Shown here one piece after another: positions 1 to 9,797 of a stretch of DNA of 64,000 nucleotides (positions are counted from its first letter, which is position 1; each line of letters starts with the position of its first letter). The translations under genes were made by a program, and so were the position numbers. This DNA is from Methyloprofundus sp. (GTDB taxonomy: Bacteria > Pseudomonadota > Gammaproteobacteria > Methylococcales > Methylomonadaceae), in the NCBI GenBank assembly GCA_016592635.1, contig AP023240.1:3637630-3701629 (forward strand), read 5' to 3'. The notes beneath the pieces were generated by a model, which was not told the origin of the DNA, made no database searches, and was given only the letters and a program-made list of their open reading frames with translations.

Positions 1-429
1 CAGCTGCTTGCGCAAATACAGGCAACTCAACTAGAACAACAATCTTTACAAGGACAAGTCGCTTATCTACAGAAAAAACTTAAAGGTAATGGCCTTGATC
101 ACCCTCCCTGCTGGGCAGATGCTCACACAGGTGCAGTTGAATATTTATATGCCATCACCCTATATGAAAAACAGATGCATATTACAGCAGCTTGGCCCAA
201 ACACCGCTTAACTGACTTACAATCTATTCCTAGTGCTCGCAACCTAGCAGGAAAAACACTCACCCAAGCGCAACTTGCTCAACAAGTGCAACCTATTTTT
301 GCTTGGAGCAAAGCTCACAATTGCCGCCATTTTGTGCGTATCAAAGATGATCAAGCAACCTCAAAAGCAGCGTTTAAACAGCAAATGTTAGCAATTGAAG
401 CCTATTTTTATAAATATTTGCAGCGTTAA
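1..429 (+). CDS. C-terminal part of a coiled-coil protein, function unknown
   Basis: The reading frame is open from the first base of the window to a TAA at 427-429, so only the C-terminal 142 residues are visible. The visible start is Gln/Leu-rich with heptad character (LLAQIQATQLEQQSLQGQ), which suggests the end of a coiled coil. A compact domain follows, beginning near PPCWAD and ending YFYKYLQR. I do not recognise the family. A methionine at 175 is internal to this frame and is not a credible start, because coding sequence continues upstream of it. The protein could be a membrane-anchored coiled-coil protein whose N-terminus lies outside the window. Confidence 0.6.
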   Translation, partial: QLLAQIQATQLEQQSLQGQVAYLQKKLKGNGLDHPPCWADAHTGAVEYLYAITLYEKQMHITAAWPKHRLTDLQSIPSARNLAGKTLTQAQLAQQVQPIFAWSKAHNCRHFVRIKDDQATSKAAFKQQMLAIEAYFYKYLQR

Positions 430-672
430 AATTTATCGTTAAAATAGCCACCCAAAATCGCTATAAACCAGCAACAGCAACCACTAAAGAACCCATAATA
501 TTCCTTAATATTACTAGATTCTTATACACTATTATAATGTCAATGAAAGTGAGCATTTTATTAAGGTCAAAATAGGTATAAAATGCATAAGTCATTTAAT
601 TATATGATGCCGAACATTGAATATGCCCAATGCTTGGCCAATTTAAATTTATAAGGGCATGGAGAAAATAAA

Positions 673-894
673 ATGAAGAAGATTATTGCTGCTTTAGCAC
701 TAACATTAATAAGTACTGTTTCATATGCCAAACCATATACATGTACTGGCTACCTTGATGGTAAAGCTATTGGTGATCCAATAGTCGTTAACGCATCAAA
801 AATGCCTATAGCTGAAGACAAGGCTTATGACCGCCTGCTTTATAAAGGTGGCAAAAAAAGTAAGGAAGGGCTAGATTACGTAAAGTGTAAATAA
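673..894 (+). CDS. Small secreted protein, function unknown
   Basis: This is a 73-residue protein. It starts with a clear Sec signal peptide (MKKIIAALALTLISTVSYA, cleavage expected after SYA), leaving a mature domain of about 54 residues. The mature part has two cysteines, one near its start (YTCTGY) and one at its end (YVKCK), which could form a disulfide in the periplasm. A ribosome binding site (GGAG) lies at 661-664, ten bases before the ATG. It stands alone, converging with groEL, and shares the intrinsic terminator at 953-990. I do not recognise a family. The signal peptide and ribosome binding site make it a credible gene despite its size. Confidence 0.6.
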   Translation: MKKIIAALALTLISTVSYAKPYTCTGYLDGKAIGDPIVVNASKMPIAEDKAYDRLLYKGGKKSKEGLDYVKCK

Positions 895-952
895 GCAGCC
901 AACATAAGCGCGACCATATAAAAATAAAAAACGGCGCCATTATAACAGGCAC

Positions 953-990
953 AAAAAAGCCTCACTAACTTACGCTAGTGAGGCTTTTTT
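953..990. terminator. Bidirectional intrinsic terminator between the small secreted gene and groEL
   Basis: AAAAAAGCCTCACTA at 953-967 pairs perfectly with its complement at 976-990, with an 8-base loop. The A-run and T-run on the two sides make it work in both directions. It lies 23 bases past the groEL stop codon and 59 bases past the small gene. Confidence 0.85.
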
Positions 991-1012
991 AAAAGCGTAG
1001 ACTTTTGCCGGC

Positions 1013-2692
<1,680 letters not shown>

Positions 2693-2721
2693 TTATTTTA
2701 TGAATCTCAGTGTATTTCGGC

Positions 2722-3009
2722 TTAACCCAAAATACCCATGATGTCTTCTTCACGCATAACAATTACTTCTTCGCCATCAACTTTGACTTCTGAACCAGAA
2801 TATTTGCCGAATAATACTTTATCGCCAACTTTCACTTCCAAAGCACGGACTTCACCGTTGTCTAATTGCTTGCCATTACCGACAGCCAAAACTTCTCCTT
2901 CGCTTGGTTTTTCAGTTGCTGAACCAGGTAAAACAATACCACTTGCAGTAGTCGTTTCTTCTTCAACACGTTTAACAATTACACGATCGTGTAAAGGGCG
3001 TATATTCAT
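2722..3009 (-). CDS. groS: 10 kDa co-chaperonin GroES
   Basis: GroES is the heptameric lid of the GroEL chamber. The protein is 95 residues long, starts [18 protein letters not shown] and ends EEDIMGILG. The mobile-loop region is [19 protein letters not shown]. An in-frame upstream ATG at 3027 would add six residues (MLGDIL), but the conserved family start and an AGGAGAT ribosome binding site at about 3015-3021 (minus strand) place the start at 3009. It is the first gene of the groESL operon. Confidence 0.97.
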   Translation of the reverse strand: MNIRPLHDRVIVKRVEEETTTASGIVLPGSATEKPSEGEVLAVGNGKQLDNGEVRALEVKVGDKVLFGKYSGSEVKVDGEEVIVMREEDIMGILG

Positions 3010-3054
3010 TAAAATATCTCCTAACAATAATAAAAAAATAAAATTAAAATTTTA

Positions 3055-3081
3055 TTAGCACTCACTCAATACGAGTGCTAA
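3055..3081. promoter_or_regulatory. CIRCE operator (HrcA binding site) of groESL
   Basis: TTAGCACTC at 3055-3063, a 9-base spacer, then GAGTGCTAA at 3073-3081 is an exact match to the CIRCE inverted repeat bound by the heat-shock repressor HrcA. It lies 46 bases upstream of the groES start and directly downstream of the predicted promoter, where a bound repressor would block transcription. Confidence 0.95.
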
Positions 3082-3108
3082 TAATAATCTGCTTTTGCAC
3101 TCTGTCAA
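3081..3108 (-). promoter_or_regulatory. Predicted sigma-70 promoter of groESL
   Basis: On the minus strand a perfect -35 TTGACA (3108-3103) is followed after 16 bases by TATTAT (3086-3081), five of six matches to the -10 consensus. The -10 abuts the CIRCE operator, which fits HrcA repression of a vegetative promoter. Confidence 0.75.
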
Positions 3109-3154
3109 GTATTTTGGCATCATTGCCATTCCACTTATCTCACTTTATACCATA

Positions 3155-3892
3155 ATGAACGACAACCAACTGCTACGTTATAGCCGCCAAATCATGCTTC
3201 CTCAAGTTGATATAGAGGGGCAAGAAAAGCTGCTAAATACACATATATTGATCATCGGAGCCGGCGGCCTTGGCGCACCCGCGTCACTTTATCTTGCAGC
3301 AGCAGGTATTGGCACACTGACTATTTATGATGACGATGAGGTTGATTTATCCAACTTACAACGACAGATTACGCATTACACATCCGATATTGGGACGGAT
3401 AAAGTCATTTCAACCCAACAAACCTTAAATAAAATAAATCCTGATGTTCAGGTGATTGCTGTTAAACAACGTTTAGCTGGTGAGTTGCTGGAGAAAGAGG
3501 TCAGGCAAGCAGATGTGGTATTAGACTGCTCTGATAACTTTAGTACCCGCTTTGCCATTAACAAGGCCTGCGTAAAGCATAAAACACCACTAGTATCGGG
3601 TGCAGCCATTCGCTTTGAAGGTCAAGTAAGTATTTTTGCTACAGACGATGACTGTCCTTGCTATAACTGCTTATATGCAGAAAGTGGGGAAGAATTGCAA
3701 AATTGCGCCACTAATGGAGTTTTATCCCCTGTCACGGGAATCATAGGTAGCATTCAGGCACTAGAAGCCATGAAGTTAGTTATGGGCATAGGTGAGACCC
3801 TAACAGGGCGTTTATTACTGTTAGATGGCTTAACAATGGAGTGGCAAAGTATGAAATTGAAAAAAAACAAGACTTGTCCAACCTGCTCTTAA
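3155..3892 (+). CDS. moeB: MoeB/ThiF-type adenylyltransferase (molybdopterin-synthase adenylyltransferase MoeB)
   Basis: This E1-like enzyme adenylates the C-terminus of a small sulfur carrier (MoaD in molybdenum cofactor synthesis) in the cytoplasm. The 245-residue protein begins NDNQLLRYSRQIMLPQVDIEGQEKL in family style. It has the nucleotide-binding GAGGLGAPASLYLAAAG, the ATP-site RQ pair in NLQRQITH, and two zinc-binding CxxC pairs (CPCYNC and CPTC at the C-terminus). An earlier in-frame ATG at 3095 lies inside the groES promoter region and is unlikely; 3155 matches family starts. It is divergent from groES. ThiF is the main alternative. Molybdenum-cofactor supply would suit the fdhD and mobA genes at 24 kb. 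Confidence 0.88.
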   Translation: MNDNQLLRYSRQIMLPQVDIEGQEKLLNTHILIIGAGGLGAPASLYLAAAGIGTLTIYDDDEVDLSNLQRQITHYTSDIGTDKVISTQQTLNKINPDVQVIAVKQRLAGELLEKEVRQADVVLDCSDNFSTRFAINKACVKHKTPLVSGAAIRFEGQVSIFATDDDCPCYNCLYAESGEELQNCATNGVLSPVTGIIGSIQALEAMKLVMGIGETLTGRLLLLDGLTMEWQSMKLKKNKTCPTCS

Positions 3893-4024
3893 GGGACGAG
3901 GGGTTGTAGTGGTTTAATAATGCCCGAAAGTATGACACAGGATTTTGGCTGTACGACTGTGTTAGAAAGACAGTCGTACAGTCAAAAGACAAGTCAGACT
4001 CGGGTATTATTGAATTCTCGTCCC
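3893..4024. repeat. 132-bp nested palindromic element (repeat family A, double copy)
   Basis: The element starts directly after the moeB stop codon. Outer arms GGGACGAG (3893-3900) and CTCGTCCC (4017-4024) are inverted. Just inside them are two inverted copies of the dispersed family-A core (TTAATAATGCCCGA from 3914, and CTCGGGTATTATTGAA at 3999-4014). At the centre CTGTACGACTGT (3949-3960) pairs with ACAGTCGTACAG (3970-3981). The whole could fold into one long cruciform. It resembles a non-autonomous palindromic element rather than a simple terminator. Confidence 0.7.
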
Positions 4025-4093
4025 TAAGCCTCAAGAGTTGTTGGGTTAGATTTTAGTAATACAGCTAAAAACCTAACCATACATATATTACTA

Positions 4094-4303
4094 TTATTTC
4101 TTGCCTAATTTAGCTTTTATAGCATTCACAACTTGCTCAGCCACATCCAATACCTTAGACTCGCTATCGCCATGTGGCTCAGTTTCGCCAAATGGTTCAC
4201 CACTCTTCATGGTATACATATAGATAAAATAGCCTAATGGTGCAAATGCAGCGACAGCAACAACCCACATCATAATAATCATCCAAACAATATCACCAAC
4301 CAT
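4094..4303 (-). CDS. Small single-span membrane protein, function unknown
   Basis: This is a 69-residue protein. An N-terminal hydrophobic segment (IVWMIIMMWVVAVAAFAPLG, residues about 5-24) is followed by a charged cytoplasmic-type tail with an amphipathic Lys-rich end (VVNAIKAKLGKK). A ribosome binding site (GGAGATGG) precedes the ATG at 4303. It is transcribed divergently from pqqA. I do not recognise the family. The good ribosome binding site and the clear membrane-segment-plus-tail design support a real gene, but no function can be assigned. Confidence 0.6.
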   Translation of the reverse strand: MVGDIVWMIIMMWVVAVAAFAPLGYFIYMYTMKSGEPFGETEPHGDSESKVLDVAEQVVNAIKAKLGKK

Positions 4304-4407
4304 AACCCATCTCCAAAATTTATTATTTTTATCTTTACGAACTCCAAATATAACGCTCTCTGCACATTCTCACAAGCATATTATGTGTATTTATCTAATT
4401 ATCTTTG

Positions 4408-4436
4408 TTGCCAAAGTAAAAACTTCATCGTATACT
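4408..4436 (+). promoter_or_regulatory. Predicted sigma-70 promoter of pqqA
   Basis: TTGCCA (4408-4413), a 17-base spacer and TATACT (4431-4436) match the sigma-70 consensus at four of six positions in the -35 and five of six in the -10, with ideal spacing. It would give a leader of about 58 bases before pqqA. Confidence 0.65.
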
Positions 4437-4500
4437 GCGAATTAGCTTACTTGATCAAGCTAGCATAAGAAAAATTAAACACAACTCCGGAGGATATTAT

Positions 4501-4575
4501 ATGAAATGGGAAACACCAGCTTACACTGACCTACGTTTTGGTTTTGAAGTAACTATGTACATCTACAACCGTTAA
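4501..4575 (+). CDS. pqqA: PQQ precursor peptide PqqA
   Basis: This is the 24-residue ribosomal peptide from which pyrroloquinoline quinone is built. The Glu and Tyr side chains that become PQQ are seen as E16 and Y20 in FEVTMY, with the required E-x3-Y spacing. The N-terminal MKWETPAYTDLR is typical of the family. A strong ribosome binding site (GGAGGA, 4489-4494) sits seven bases upstream. The gene has its own predicted promoter and is followed 18 bases later by an intrinsic terminator, so the peptide can be made in excess over the enzymes encoded by pqqBCDE. Confidence 0.97.
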   Translation: MKWETPAYTDLRFGFEVTMYIYNR

Positions 4576-4593
4576 TCATTCGGCTGCAGATAT

Positions 4594-4622
4594 AAAAGGG
4601 CTCTTCACGAGCCCTTTTTTTT
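4594..4622 (+). terminator. Intrinsic terminator/attenuator between pqqA and pqqB
   Basis: GGGCTC (4598-4603) pairs with GAGCCC (4609-4614) around a five-base loop. Four A residues before the stem and a run of eight T residues after it (4615-4622) complete a textbook rho-independent terminator. It lies between the pqqA stop and the pqqB start. Confidence 0.9.
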
Positions 4623-4656
4623 GCCTATTTTTTCCCTTTACAGACTAAATTATATT

Positions 4657-5565
4657 ATGAAAATAAGAGTTCTCGGTTCAGGTGCAGGCGGCGGCTTCCC
4701 TCAATGGAATTGTAGCTGCCCAAACTGTAAATCCGTCAGAGCAGGCGCCATCAAAGCCTCCACGCGCAACCAATCTTCTATTGCCGTTTCATCTGATGGT
4801 GAACACTGGGTACTATTTAATGCATCTCCTGATGTACGTGCACAATTAGAAAACTTCCCGGAAATTCACCCCAAAAATAAAGTCCGTGGCACAGGCATAG
4901 AAGCTATCGTTATCATTGACTCGCAAATCGATCACGTAACGGGTCTACTTATTCTACGCGAAGGTGATCCACTCAATATTTATTGCACGGAAATGGTGAA
5001 GCAAGACCTGAGCACTGGCTTCCCTATATTTAATATCTTGGAACATTTTTGTGGCGTGATTGACCACCCTATTCCATTAAATGGAGACTCCTTTACAATT
5101 CCCAATATAGATGATCTTGAGTTCACGGCACTCCCTCTGAAGAGCAAGGCTCCACCTTACTCTCCACACAGAAATGACCCACACGAAGGCGATAATATAG
5201 GCATTATTATTCGCCAAATTTCAACAGGGAAAACAACCTTTTACGCACCTGGCTTAGGAGTGATAGAGCCACACGTAGCAAAAGCGATGTCTGCAGCTGA
5301 CTGTATATTAGTAGATGGAACCTTTTGGACCGATAACGAACTGGCCTCTGTCGGCCGCCCATTATTGGCAAGAAAAATTGGACATATACCGCAATCAGGT
5401 AAAGATGGCATGATTGAAATTCTAGATACAATGGAAAAACCGCGCAAAATTTTGATCCACATCAATAATACCAACCCGATTCTAAATGAAGAATCCAAAG
5501 AACGCGACATACTAAACCAGCACGGTATAGAAGTGTCATTCGACAACATGAATATAGAGCTGTAA
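4657..5565 (+). CDS. pqqB: PQQ biosynthesis protein PqqB
   Basis: PqqB is a metallo-beta-lactamase-fold oxygenase that hydroxylates the tyrosine of the Glu-Tyr intermediate in PQQ synthesis. The 302-residue protein begins [19 protein letters not shown]. It contains the family cysteines (CSCPNC) and the metal-site region [16 protein letters not shown]. An upstream in-frame ATG at 4621 falls at the T-run of the terminator; the conserved family start is at 4657. It follows the pqqA terminator and ends two bases before pqqC, so pqqB and pqqC are translated from one message. Confidence 0.96.
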   Translation: MKIRVLGSGAGGGFPQWNCSCPNCKSVRAGAIKASTRNQSSIAVSSDGEHWVLFNASPDVRAQLENFPEIHPKNKVRGTGIEAIVIIDSQIDHVTGLLILREGDPLNIYCTEMVKQDLSTGFPIFNILEHFCGVIDHPIPLNGDSFTIPNIDDLEFTALPLKSKAPPYSPHRNDPHEGDNIGIIIRQISTGKTTFYAPGLGVIEPHVAKAMSAADCILVDGTFWTDNELASVGRPLLARKIGHIPQSGKDGMIEILDTMEKPRKILIHINNTNPILNEESKERDILNQHGIEVSFDNMNIEL

Positions 5566-5567
5566 AT

Positions 5568-6293
5568 ATGACAGAACAAGCACCTTGGTCTCGTGAAGAA
5601 TTTGAAGCGCAATTGCGCGGCATGGAAAGGTTTTACCATATACATCACCCCATGCACACTTTGATGAATGAAGGTAAACTAACTCAAAAGCAATTACAAG
5701 GCTGGGTCGCCAATCGGTTTTACTACCAGATCATGATCCCGATTAAAGATGCCAACATCTTGGCTAACTGTCCTGACCGTGAAACACGTGCTATGTGGAC
5801 ACAGCGTATTCTGGACCATGATGGTCACCCAGGCGACCCAGGCGGTATTGAGGCATGGGTACAACTCGGTATCGCTGTTGGCATGACCCGCGAAGAAGTA
5901 ACCTCTCTAGAGCATGTATTACCCGCTGTGAAATTTGCAGTAGATGCTTATGTAAACTTTGCTCGTAAATCTGATTGGCACGAAGCTGCCAGCTCATCAT
6001 TAACAGAGTTATTTGCTCCTAAAATTCACCAACAACGCTTGGATAACTGGCCAGAACTTTACCCGTGGGTAGAGCAAGAGGGTTATATTTATTTTCGTAA
6101 ACGCTTAACGGAAGCACGACGTGACGTGGAACACGGTTTAGAAATCACCCTAAACTGGTACGAAACTCGCGCTCAACAAGAACGTATGATTGAAATTCTG
6201 CAATTTAAACTAGATGTTTTATGGTCTATGGCAGATGCAATGTATATGGCCTATATCAATGATATGCCCCCCTACTTCAATATTGAAACATAA
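5568..6293 (+). CDS. pqqC: Pyrroloquinoline-quinone synthase PqqC
   Basis: PqqC is a cofactor-free oxidase. It carries out the last step, ring closure and eight-electron oxidation of AHQQ to PQQ, using oxygen. The 241-residue all-alpha protein shows family motifs: [20 protein letters not shown], the HDG segment in [18 protein letters not shown], and the C-terminal [15 protein letters not shown]. It is two bases downstream of pqqB. After it comes a 140-base gap with a GC-rich hairpin and a possible internal promoter, so pqqD and pqqE may be partly uncoupled from it. Confidence 0.97.
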   Translation: MTEQAPWSREEFEAQLRGMERFYHIHHPMHTLMNEGKLTQKQLQGWVANRFYYQIMIPIKDANILANCPDRETRAMWTQRILDHDGHPGDPGGIEAWVQLGIAVGMTREEVTSLEHVLPAVKFAVDAYVNFARKSDWHEAASSSLTELFAPKIHQQRLDNWPELYPWVEQEGYIYFRKRLTEARRDVEHGLEITLNWYETRAQQERMIEILQFKLDVLWSMADAMYMAYINDMPPYFNIET

Positions 6294-6311
6294 AAGCACC
6301 ATTACTTTGTG

Positions 6312-6334
6312 GGGTGAGCATATCTGACTCACCC
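6312..6334 (+). terminator. Hairpin after pqqC, possible weak terminator
   Basis: GGGTGAG (6312-6318) and CTCACCC (6328-6334) form a perfect 7-bp stem with a 9-base loop. The T-run after it is weak (TACTTCTTTC), so it could act as an RNA-stability element or a leaky terminator rather than a full stop. Confidence 0.45.
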
Positions 6335-6364
6335 TACTTCTTTCAGCATTGCAACGTTTATTTA

Positions 6365-6394
6365 TTGACCACTGCTATATTACGCTTGTAAAAT
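6365..6394 (+). promoter_or_regulatory. Possible internal promoter for pqqDE
   Basis: TTGACC (6365-6370), an 18-base spacer and TAAAAT (6389-6394) each match five of six sigma-70 consensus positions. It lies 40 bases before pqqD and after the pqqC hairpin. Confidence 0.45.
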
Positions 6395-6433
6395 TAAACA
6401 AGTTTCATCAGCAAATCATCCATAATAATCAAG

Positions 6434-6706
6434 ATGAGCATTAACCCTAATCAAAAAATTCAATTCTCCCCCATGCACCGCTTGCAATGGGAAGAAGCAC
6501 AACAAAAAGATGTCATCCTCTATCCCGAAGGCATGGTTGAGCTCAATCAAAGCTCAGCAGAGATTTTAAAACTCTGCGATGGCACACGCGACTTAGATCA
6601 AATCGTAGTAGATCTCGAACAGAAATTTGCAACAACAGGTTTAAAAAACGATATTACTAGCTTCCTAGACGTGGCACTTAATAATGGCTGGATCAAACAA
6701 AACTAA
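6434..6706 (+). CDS. pqqD: PQQ biosynthesis peptide chaperone PqqD
   Basis: PqqD is a winged-helix RiPP recognition element. It binds the PqqA peptide and presents it to the radical-SAM enzyme PqqE. The 90-residue protein has the family pattern: HRLQWEEAQQKDVILYPEGM, then LNQSSAEILKLCDGTRDLDQIV. It overlaps the start of pqqE by 23 bases, the usual tight coupling of these two partners, which are fused in some organisms. Confidence 0.95.
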   Translation: MSINPNQKIQFSPMHRLQWEEAQQKDVILYPEGMVELNQSSAEILKLCDGTRDLDQIVVDLEQKFATTGLKNDITSFLDVALNNGWIKQN

Positions 6707-7808
6707 CATCACCCCTCCTCGCTGGCTACTTGCCGAGCTTACTTACAAGTGCCCGCTGCAATGTCCGTACTGCTCTAACCCATTAGATTATGCGAAGCAC
6801 AGCGAGGAAATCAGCACTGAAGATTGGAAAAGAGTACTCTCAGAAGCACGCAAAATGGGGGCAGTACAACTCGGTTTTTCTGGTGGCGAACCTTTAACAC
6901 GCCAAGACTTACCCGAGCTGGTTAAACACGCACGCGAACTGGGTTACTATTCCAACCTAATTACCTCGGGATATGGACTCACTGAAGAAAAAATCATTCA
7001 GCTAAAGGAATCAGGCTTAGACCATATTCAAGTCAGCATACAAGCCAGTACCCAAGATCTGAATGACCATTTGGCTGGCACTACTTCGTTTGCCCATAAA
7101 AAAGAAGTTGCTCATTTAGTCAAGAAACATGGCTATCCAATGGTTTTATGCGTGGTGATCCACCGTGAAAACATTCACCAAATGCCAGATATTTTAGCAA
7201 TGGCAGAAGAATTAGGGGCAGACTACCTAGAACTTGCCAATACCCAATATTATGGTTGGGCACATACAAATCGTGACTTATTATTACCCACCAAAGAGCA
7301 ATTTGAAGAAGCAGAAGCGATAGCACAAGCCTTCAAAGAGAAAGTGGCTGGTAAAATGAAGATTTATTATGTAGTACCTGACTTTTACGAAGACCGCCCT
7401 AAAGCGTGCATGAATGGTTGGGGAACTACTTTTTTGACCATTGCCCCTGATGGTGTCGCTCTGCCCTGCCACTCAGCACGAGAGCTACCTGGTTTAGATT
7501 GTCCTAATGTAAATGATGCCAGTATTGCAGATATTTGGCATGACTCTAAAGCATTCAACTTTTTCCGGAATAACGACTGGATGCAAGAACCCTGCAAAAG
7601 CTGCGATGAAAAAGATAAAGACTTTGGTGGCTGTCGCTGTCAAGCGTATTTATTAACAGGCGATATGTATAAAACTGACCCAGTTTGCAGTAAATCACCT
7701 GATAGGCAGGTTATACAAGACGCAATAGACTCAGCAAGAAAAAGTGCATTAACAACTGATGAAAAACCACTTATTTTCCGTAATAGTAAAAATTCTGCAC
7801 GCTTTTAA
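6684..7808 (+). CDS. pqqE: PqqA peptide cyclase PqqE (radical SAM)
   Basis: PqqE is a radical S-adenosylmethionine enzyme that forms the carbon-carbon bond between the Glu and Tyr side chains of PqqA. The 374-residue protein has the cluster motif CPLQCPYC (C23, C27, C30), a GGEPL motif, and a C-terminal SPASM domain for auxiliary iron-sulfur clusters (CMNGWG, CHSARELPGLDC, CKSCDEKDKDFGGCRC). The chosen ATG lies inside pqqD. No other methionine precedes the cluster motif, so this start is well supported. It is likely cotranscribed with the TPR gene 40 bases downstream. Confidence 0.97.
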   Translation: MAGSNKTNITPPRWLLAELTYKCPLQCPYCSNPLDYAKHSEEISTEDWKRVLSEARKMGAVQLGFSGGEPLTRQDLPELVKHARELGYYSNLITSGYGLTEEKIIQLKESGLDHIQVSIQASTQDLNDHLAGTTSFAHKKEVAHLVKKHGYPMVLCVVIHRENIHQMPDILAMAEELGADYLELANTQYYGWAHTNRDLLLPTKEQFEEAEAIAQAFKEKVAGKMKIYYVVPDFYEDRPKACMNGWGTTFLTIAPDGVALPCHSARELPGLDCPNVNDASIADIWHDSKAFNFFRNNDWMQEPCKSCDEKDKDFGGCRCQAYLLTGDMYKTDPVCSKSPDRQVIQDAIDSARKSALTTDEKPLIFRNSKNSARF

Positions 7809-7848
7809 TTTTACTATCTCAACGAACCCATCACATCTAGAGTAGCCC

Positions 7849-9561
7849 ATGCAAAGTATAATCACACTCCCCCATAAACATAAGTTTATTGCAAAATTAA
7901 ATTATCTAGTCATTGCGACTAGCTTGCTTGCATTTAGTAGCACTATAACGGCCGCAACTTATGATGCCTTTGACTCACAACAAAATAGTAACAATACCCA
8001 AGATGAATTCTTTTCATTAGATTTAGACAAAAAAAACCTGTCTTTAGAAAATAATACGAACAATCAATCAAAGCTAAATGAGTATAAACAACAATATCAG
8101 GATATTTTACAAAATATAAAACAAAAACAATATACTGAAGCTGATCTCAAAATTACGAAGGTTCTAAAAGAAAACCCTGAAGTAGCAGAATTTTATAATT
8201 TAAAAGCACTACTTGCTGCACAACAAAAAGATTACAACACCGCAAAGCAAAACTTCAATAAAGCACTTAAGCTCAAGCCCAACAATCAACGATCACTACT
8301 TGGCTTGGCGATGCTGGCTATCGAAGAGCAACAGCTAAATGAAGCAGAAGCGTTAGCTAATAAAATCATTACTATTAACAAAAAAGCGACTCCAGCTTAT
8401 TTAATTATTGCCAATATTGCAGGCAAACAAAACAATCAAGCAAAGGTCGAAAGCACTCTTAAGTTAGCTTATCATAACGTATCAGGTAATATTAATAGCG
8501 AAGTTAGTATTGCAGCAAATCTGGGCAAACTATACATTATACAAAAAGAGCCACAAAAATTTCTGGATTTAGCGCAAGACCTTGACCGACAACACCCTAA
8601 CAGCAGCAGAGTACTCGCATTACTTGCAAGCGCGCAAATTGCCAACAATCATACAGAGGCCGCCACAAAGACTTTACAAAGGCTCACCAAAAAAGAAAAA
8701 AATGATGCAGTTCATCGCGTTCAACTCGCTAAATTATTATTAAATAAACCTAGCAATGAAAGCAAAATCATCAAACTACTTGATGAAGCATCAGCTATAG
8801 CACCGAATAACCCGCGTCTCATGCTACAAAAATCTGCTTTTTTAATCGCACTTAAGCATTATGATGCCGCCTTTAAAATAGCCCTTAAATTAGATCAATT
8901 AACCCCTAAATCAGGAGTGGGTCAGATATTACAAGGCGATATATATTTAGCGCAAAAAAAATTAGACCTTGCACTTGGTGCCTATCAGCAAGCGTACGGT
9001 ATCAAGAAAAACAACCAAGTTCTCAATAAAATAGTTGATATCATGATCGTGCAGAAAAACTCTGCAACAGCCATTGATTTCCTAAAAAAAGAGCTAAACA
9101 ACAATATAGCAGCCGAATTTAAACTTGCATCAGTCTACCTACAACACAAGAATTTTCCAGCAGCCGAAAAACACTATTTGAAAATATTACAAACAGCACC
9201 AAACAATCCTTTAATCTTAAATAATCTGGCATGGATTTATTTTCAACGCAATAACCCCAAAGCCGAAGAAACCGCTAAGAAAGCCTATACCTTAGCACCC
9301 AAATCAGCAGCCATTATAGACACTTATGGCACAATATTAGTTAGCAATAACCGCCTCGAACAAGGCATCTCCTTACTTAAACAAGCCATTAGCCTTGCGC
9401 CAAATGCTCCTGATATTCAATATCACCTAGCTGATGCTTATACAAAAAATGGCAATAAGCAACAAGCTATCAAAGTGCTTAAAACAATCGTTAACCTAGA
9501 TACAAATTATAGTGAAAAAGCTGCCGCAACTGCTCTATTAAACCAACTCCAAGGCAATTAA
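7849..9561 (+). CDS. Exported tetratricopeptide-repeat protein
   Basis: This is a 570-residue protein. An N-terminal signal-type segment (LNYLVIATSLLAFSSTITAA, residues about 18-37) points to export to the periplasm. It is followed by a Gln/Asn-rich linker and then TPR repeats to the C-terminus, for example EFYNLKALLAAQQKDYNTAK and LNNLAWIYFQRNNPKAEETA. No lipobox cysteine is seen. TPR arrays are protein-binding scaffolds and give no reaction. The 40-base spacing after pqqE suggests shared transcription, but no PQQ-related role is established. Repeat-element B begins on its stop codon. Confidence 0.75.
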   Translation: MQSIITLPHKHKFIAKLNYLVIATSLLAFSSTITAATYDAFDSQQNSNNTQDEFFSLDLDKKNLSLENNTNNQSKLNEYKQQYQDILQNIKQKQYTEADLKITKVLKENPEVAEFYNLKALLAAQQKDYNTAKQNFNKALKLKPNNQRSLLGLAMLAIEEQQLNEAEALANKIITINKKATPAYLIIANIAGKQNNQAKVESTLKLAYHNVSGNINSEVSIAANLGKLYIIQKEPQKFLDLAQDLDRQHPNSSRVLALLASAQIANNHTEAATKTLQRLTKKEKNDAVHRVQLAKLLLNKPSNESKIIKLLDEASAIAPNNPRLMLQKSAFLIALKHYDAAFKIALKLDQLTPKSGVGQILQGDIYLAQKKLDLALGAYQQAYGIKKNNQVLNKIVDIMIVQKNSATAIDFLKKELNNNIAAEFKLASVYLQHKNFPAAEKHYLKILQTAPNNPLILNNLAWIYFQRNNPKAEETAKKAYTLAPKSAAIIDTYGTILVSNNRLEQGISLLKQAISLAPNAPDIQYHLADAYTKNGNKQQAIKVLKTIVNLDTNYSEKAAATALLNQLQGN

Positions 9562-9690
9562 TACCAATCCCAGTAAATAATTACCCTAATACCGTCATTC
9601 CCGAAGTCTTTTTATCGGGAATCTATCGCGTAGTAGATCCCTGCTAAAAGCATGCAGGGATGACGATATTTGTGAAGTTAGGGTAGCCAT
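9560..9690. repeat. Repeat family B, uninterrupted but 3'-truncated MITE-like copy
   Basis: The copy begins with ATACCAATCCCAG at 9560-9573, directly on the stop codon of the TPR gene. It runs through sequence matching, base for base over about 40 positions, the reverse complement of the copy at 49.9 kb. Its far end (GTTAGGGTA, 9678-9685) matches the other end of that copy, but the terminal TACCAATCCCA is missing. This intact junction shows what the 49.9-kb copy looked like before the insertion sequence entered it. Confidence 0.75.
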
Positions 9691-9710
9691 ATTTCTGACG
9701 CTGCGGTGAA

Positions 9711-9750
9711 GTCAAAAGGCAAGTCAAACTGAGGTATTATTGAATTCTCA
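9711..9750. repeat. Repeat family A copy
   Basis: GTCAAAAGGCAAGTCAAACT followed by GAGGTATTATTGAATTCTCA matches positions 3981-4020 with only a few changes. The copy lies between the family-B element and rpiA. Confidence 0.7.
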
Positions 9751-9797
9751 TTTTTAGCCCTAAAATATGAATTATTTAAAGGCTAAGACCATTTAAA

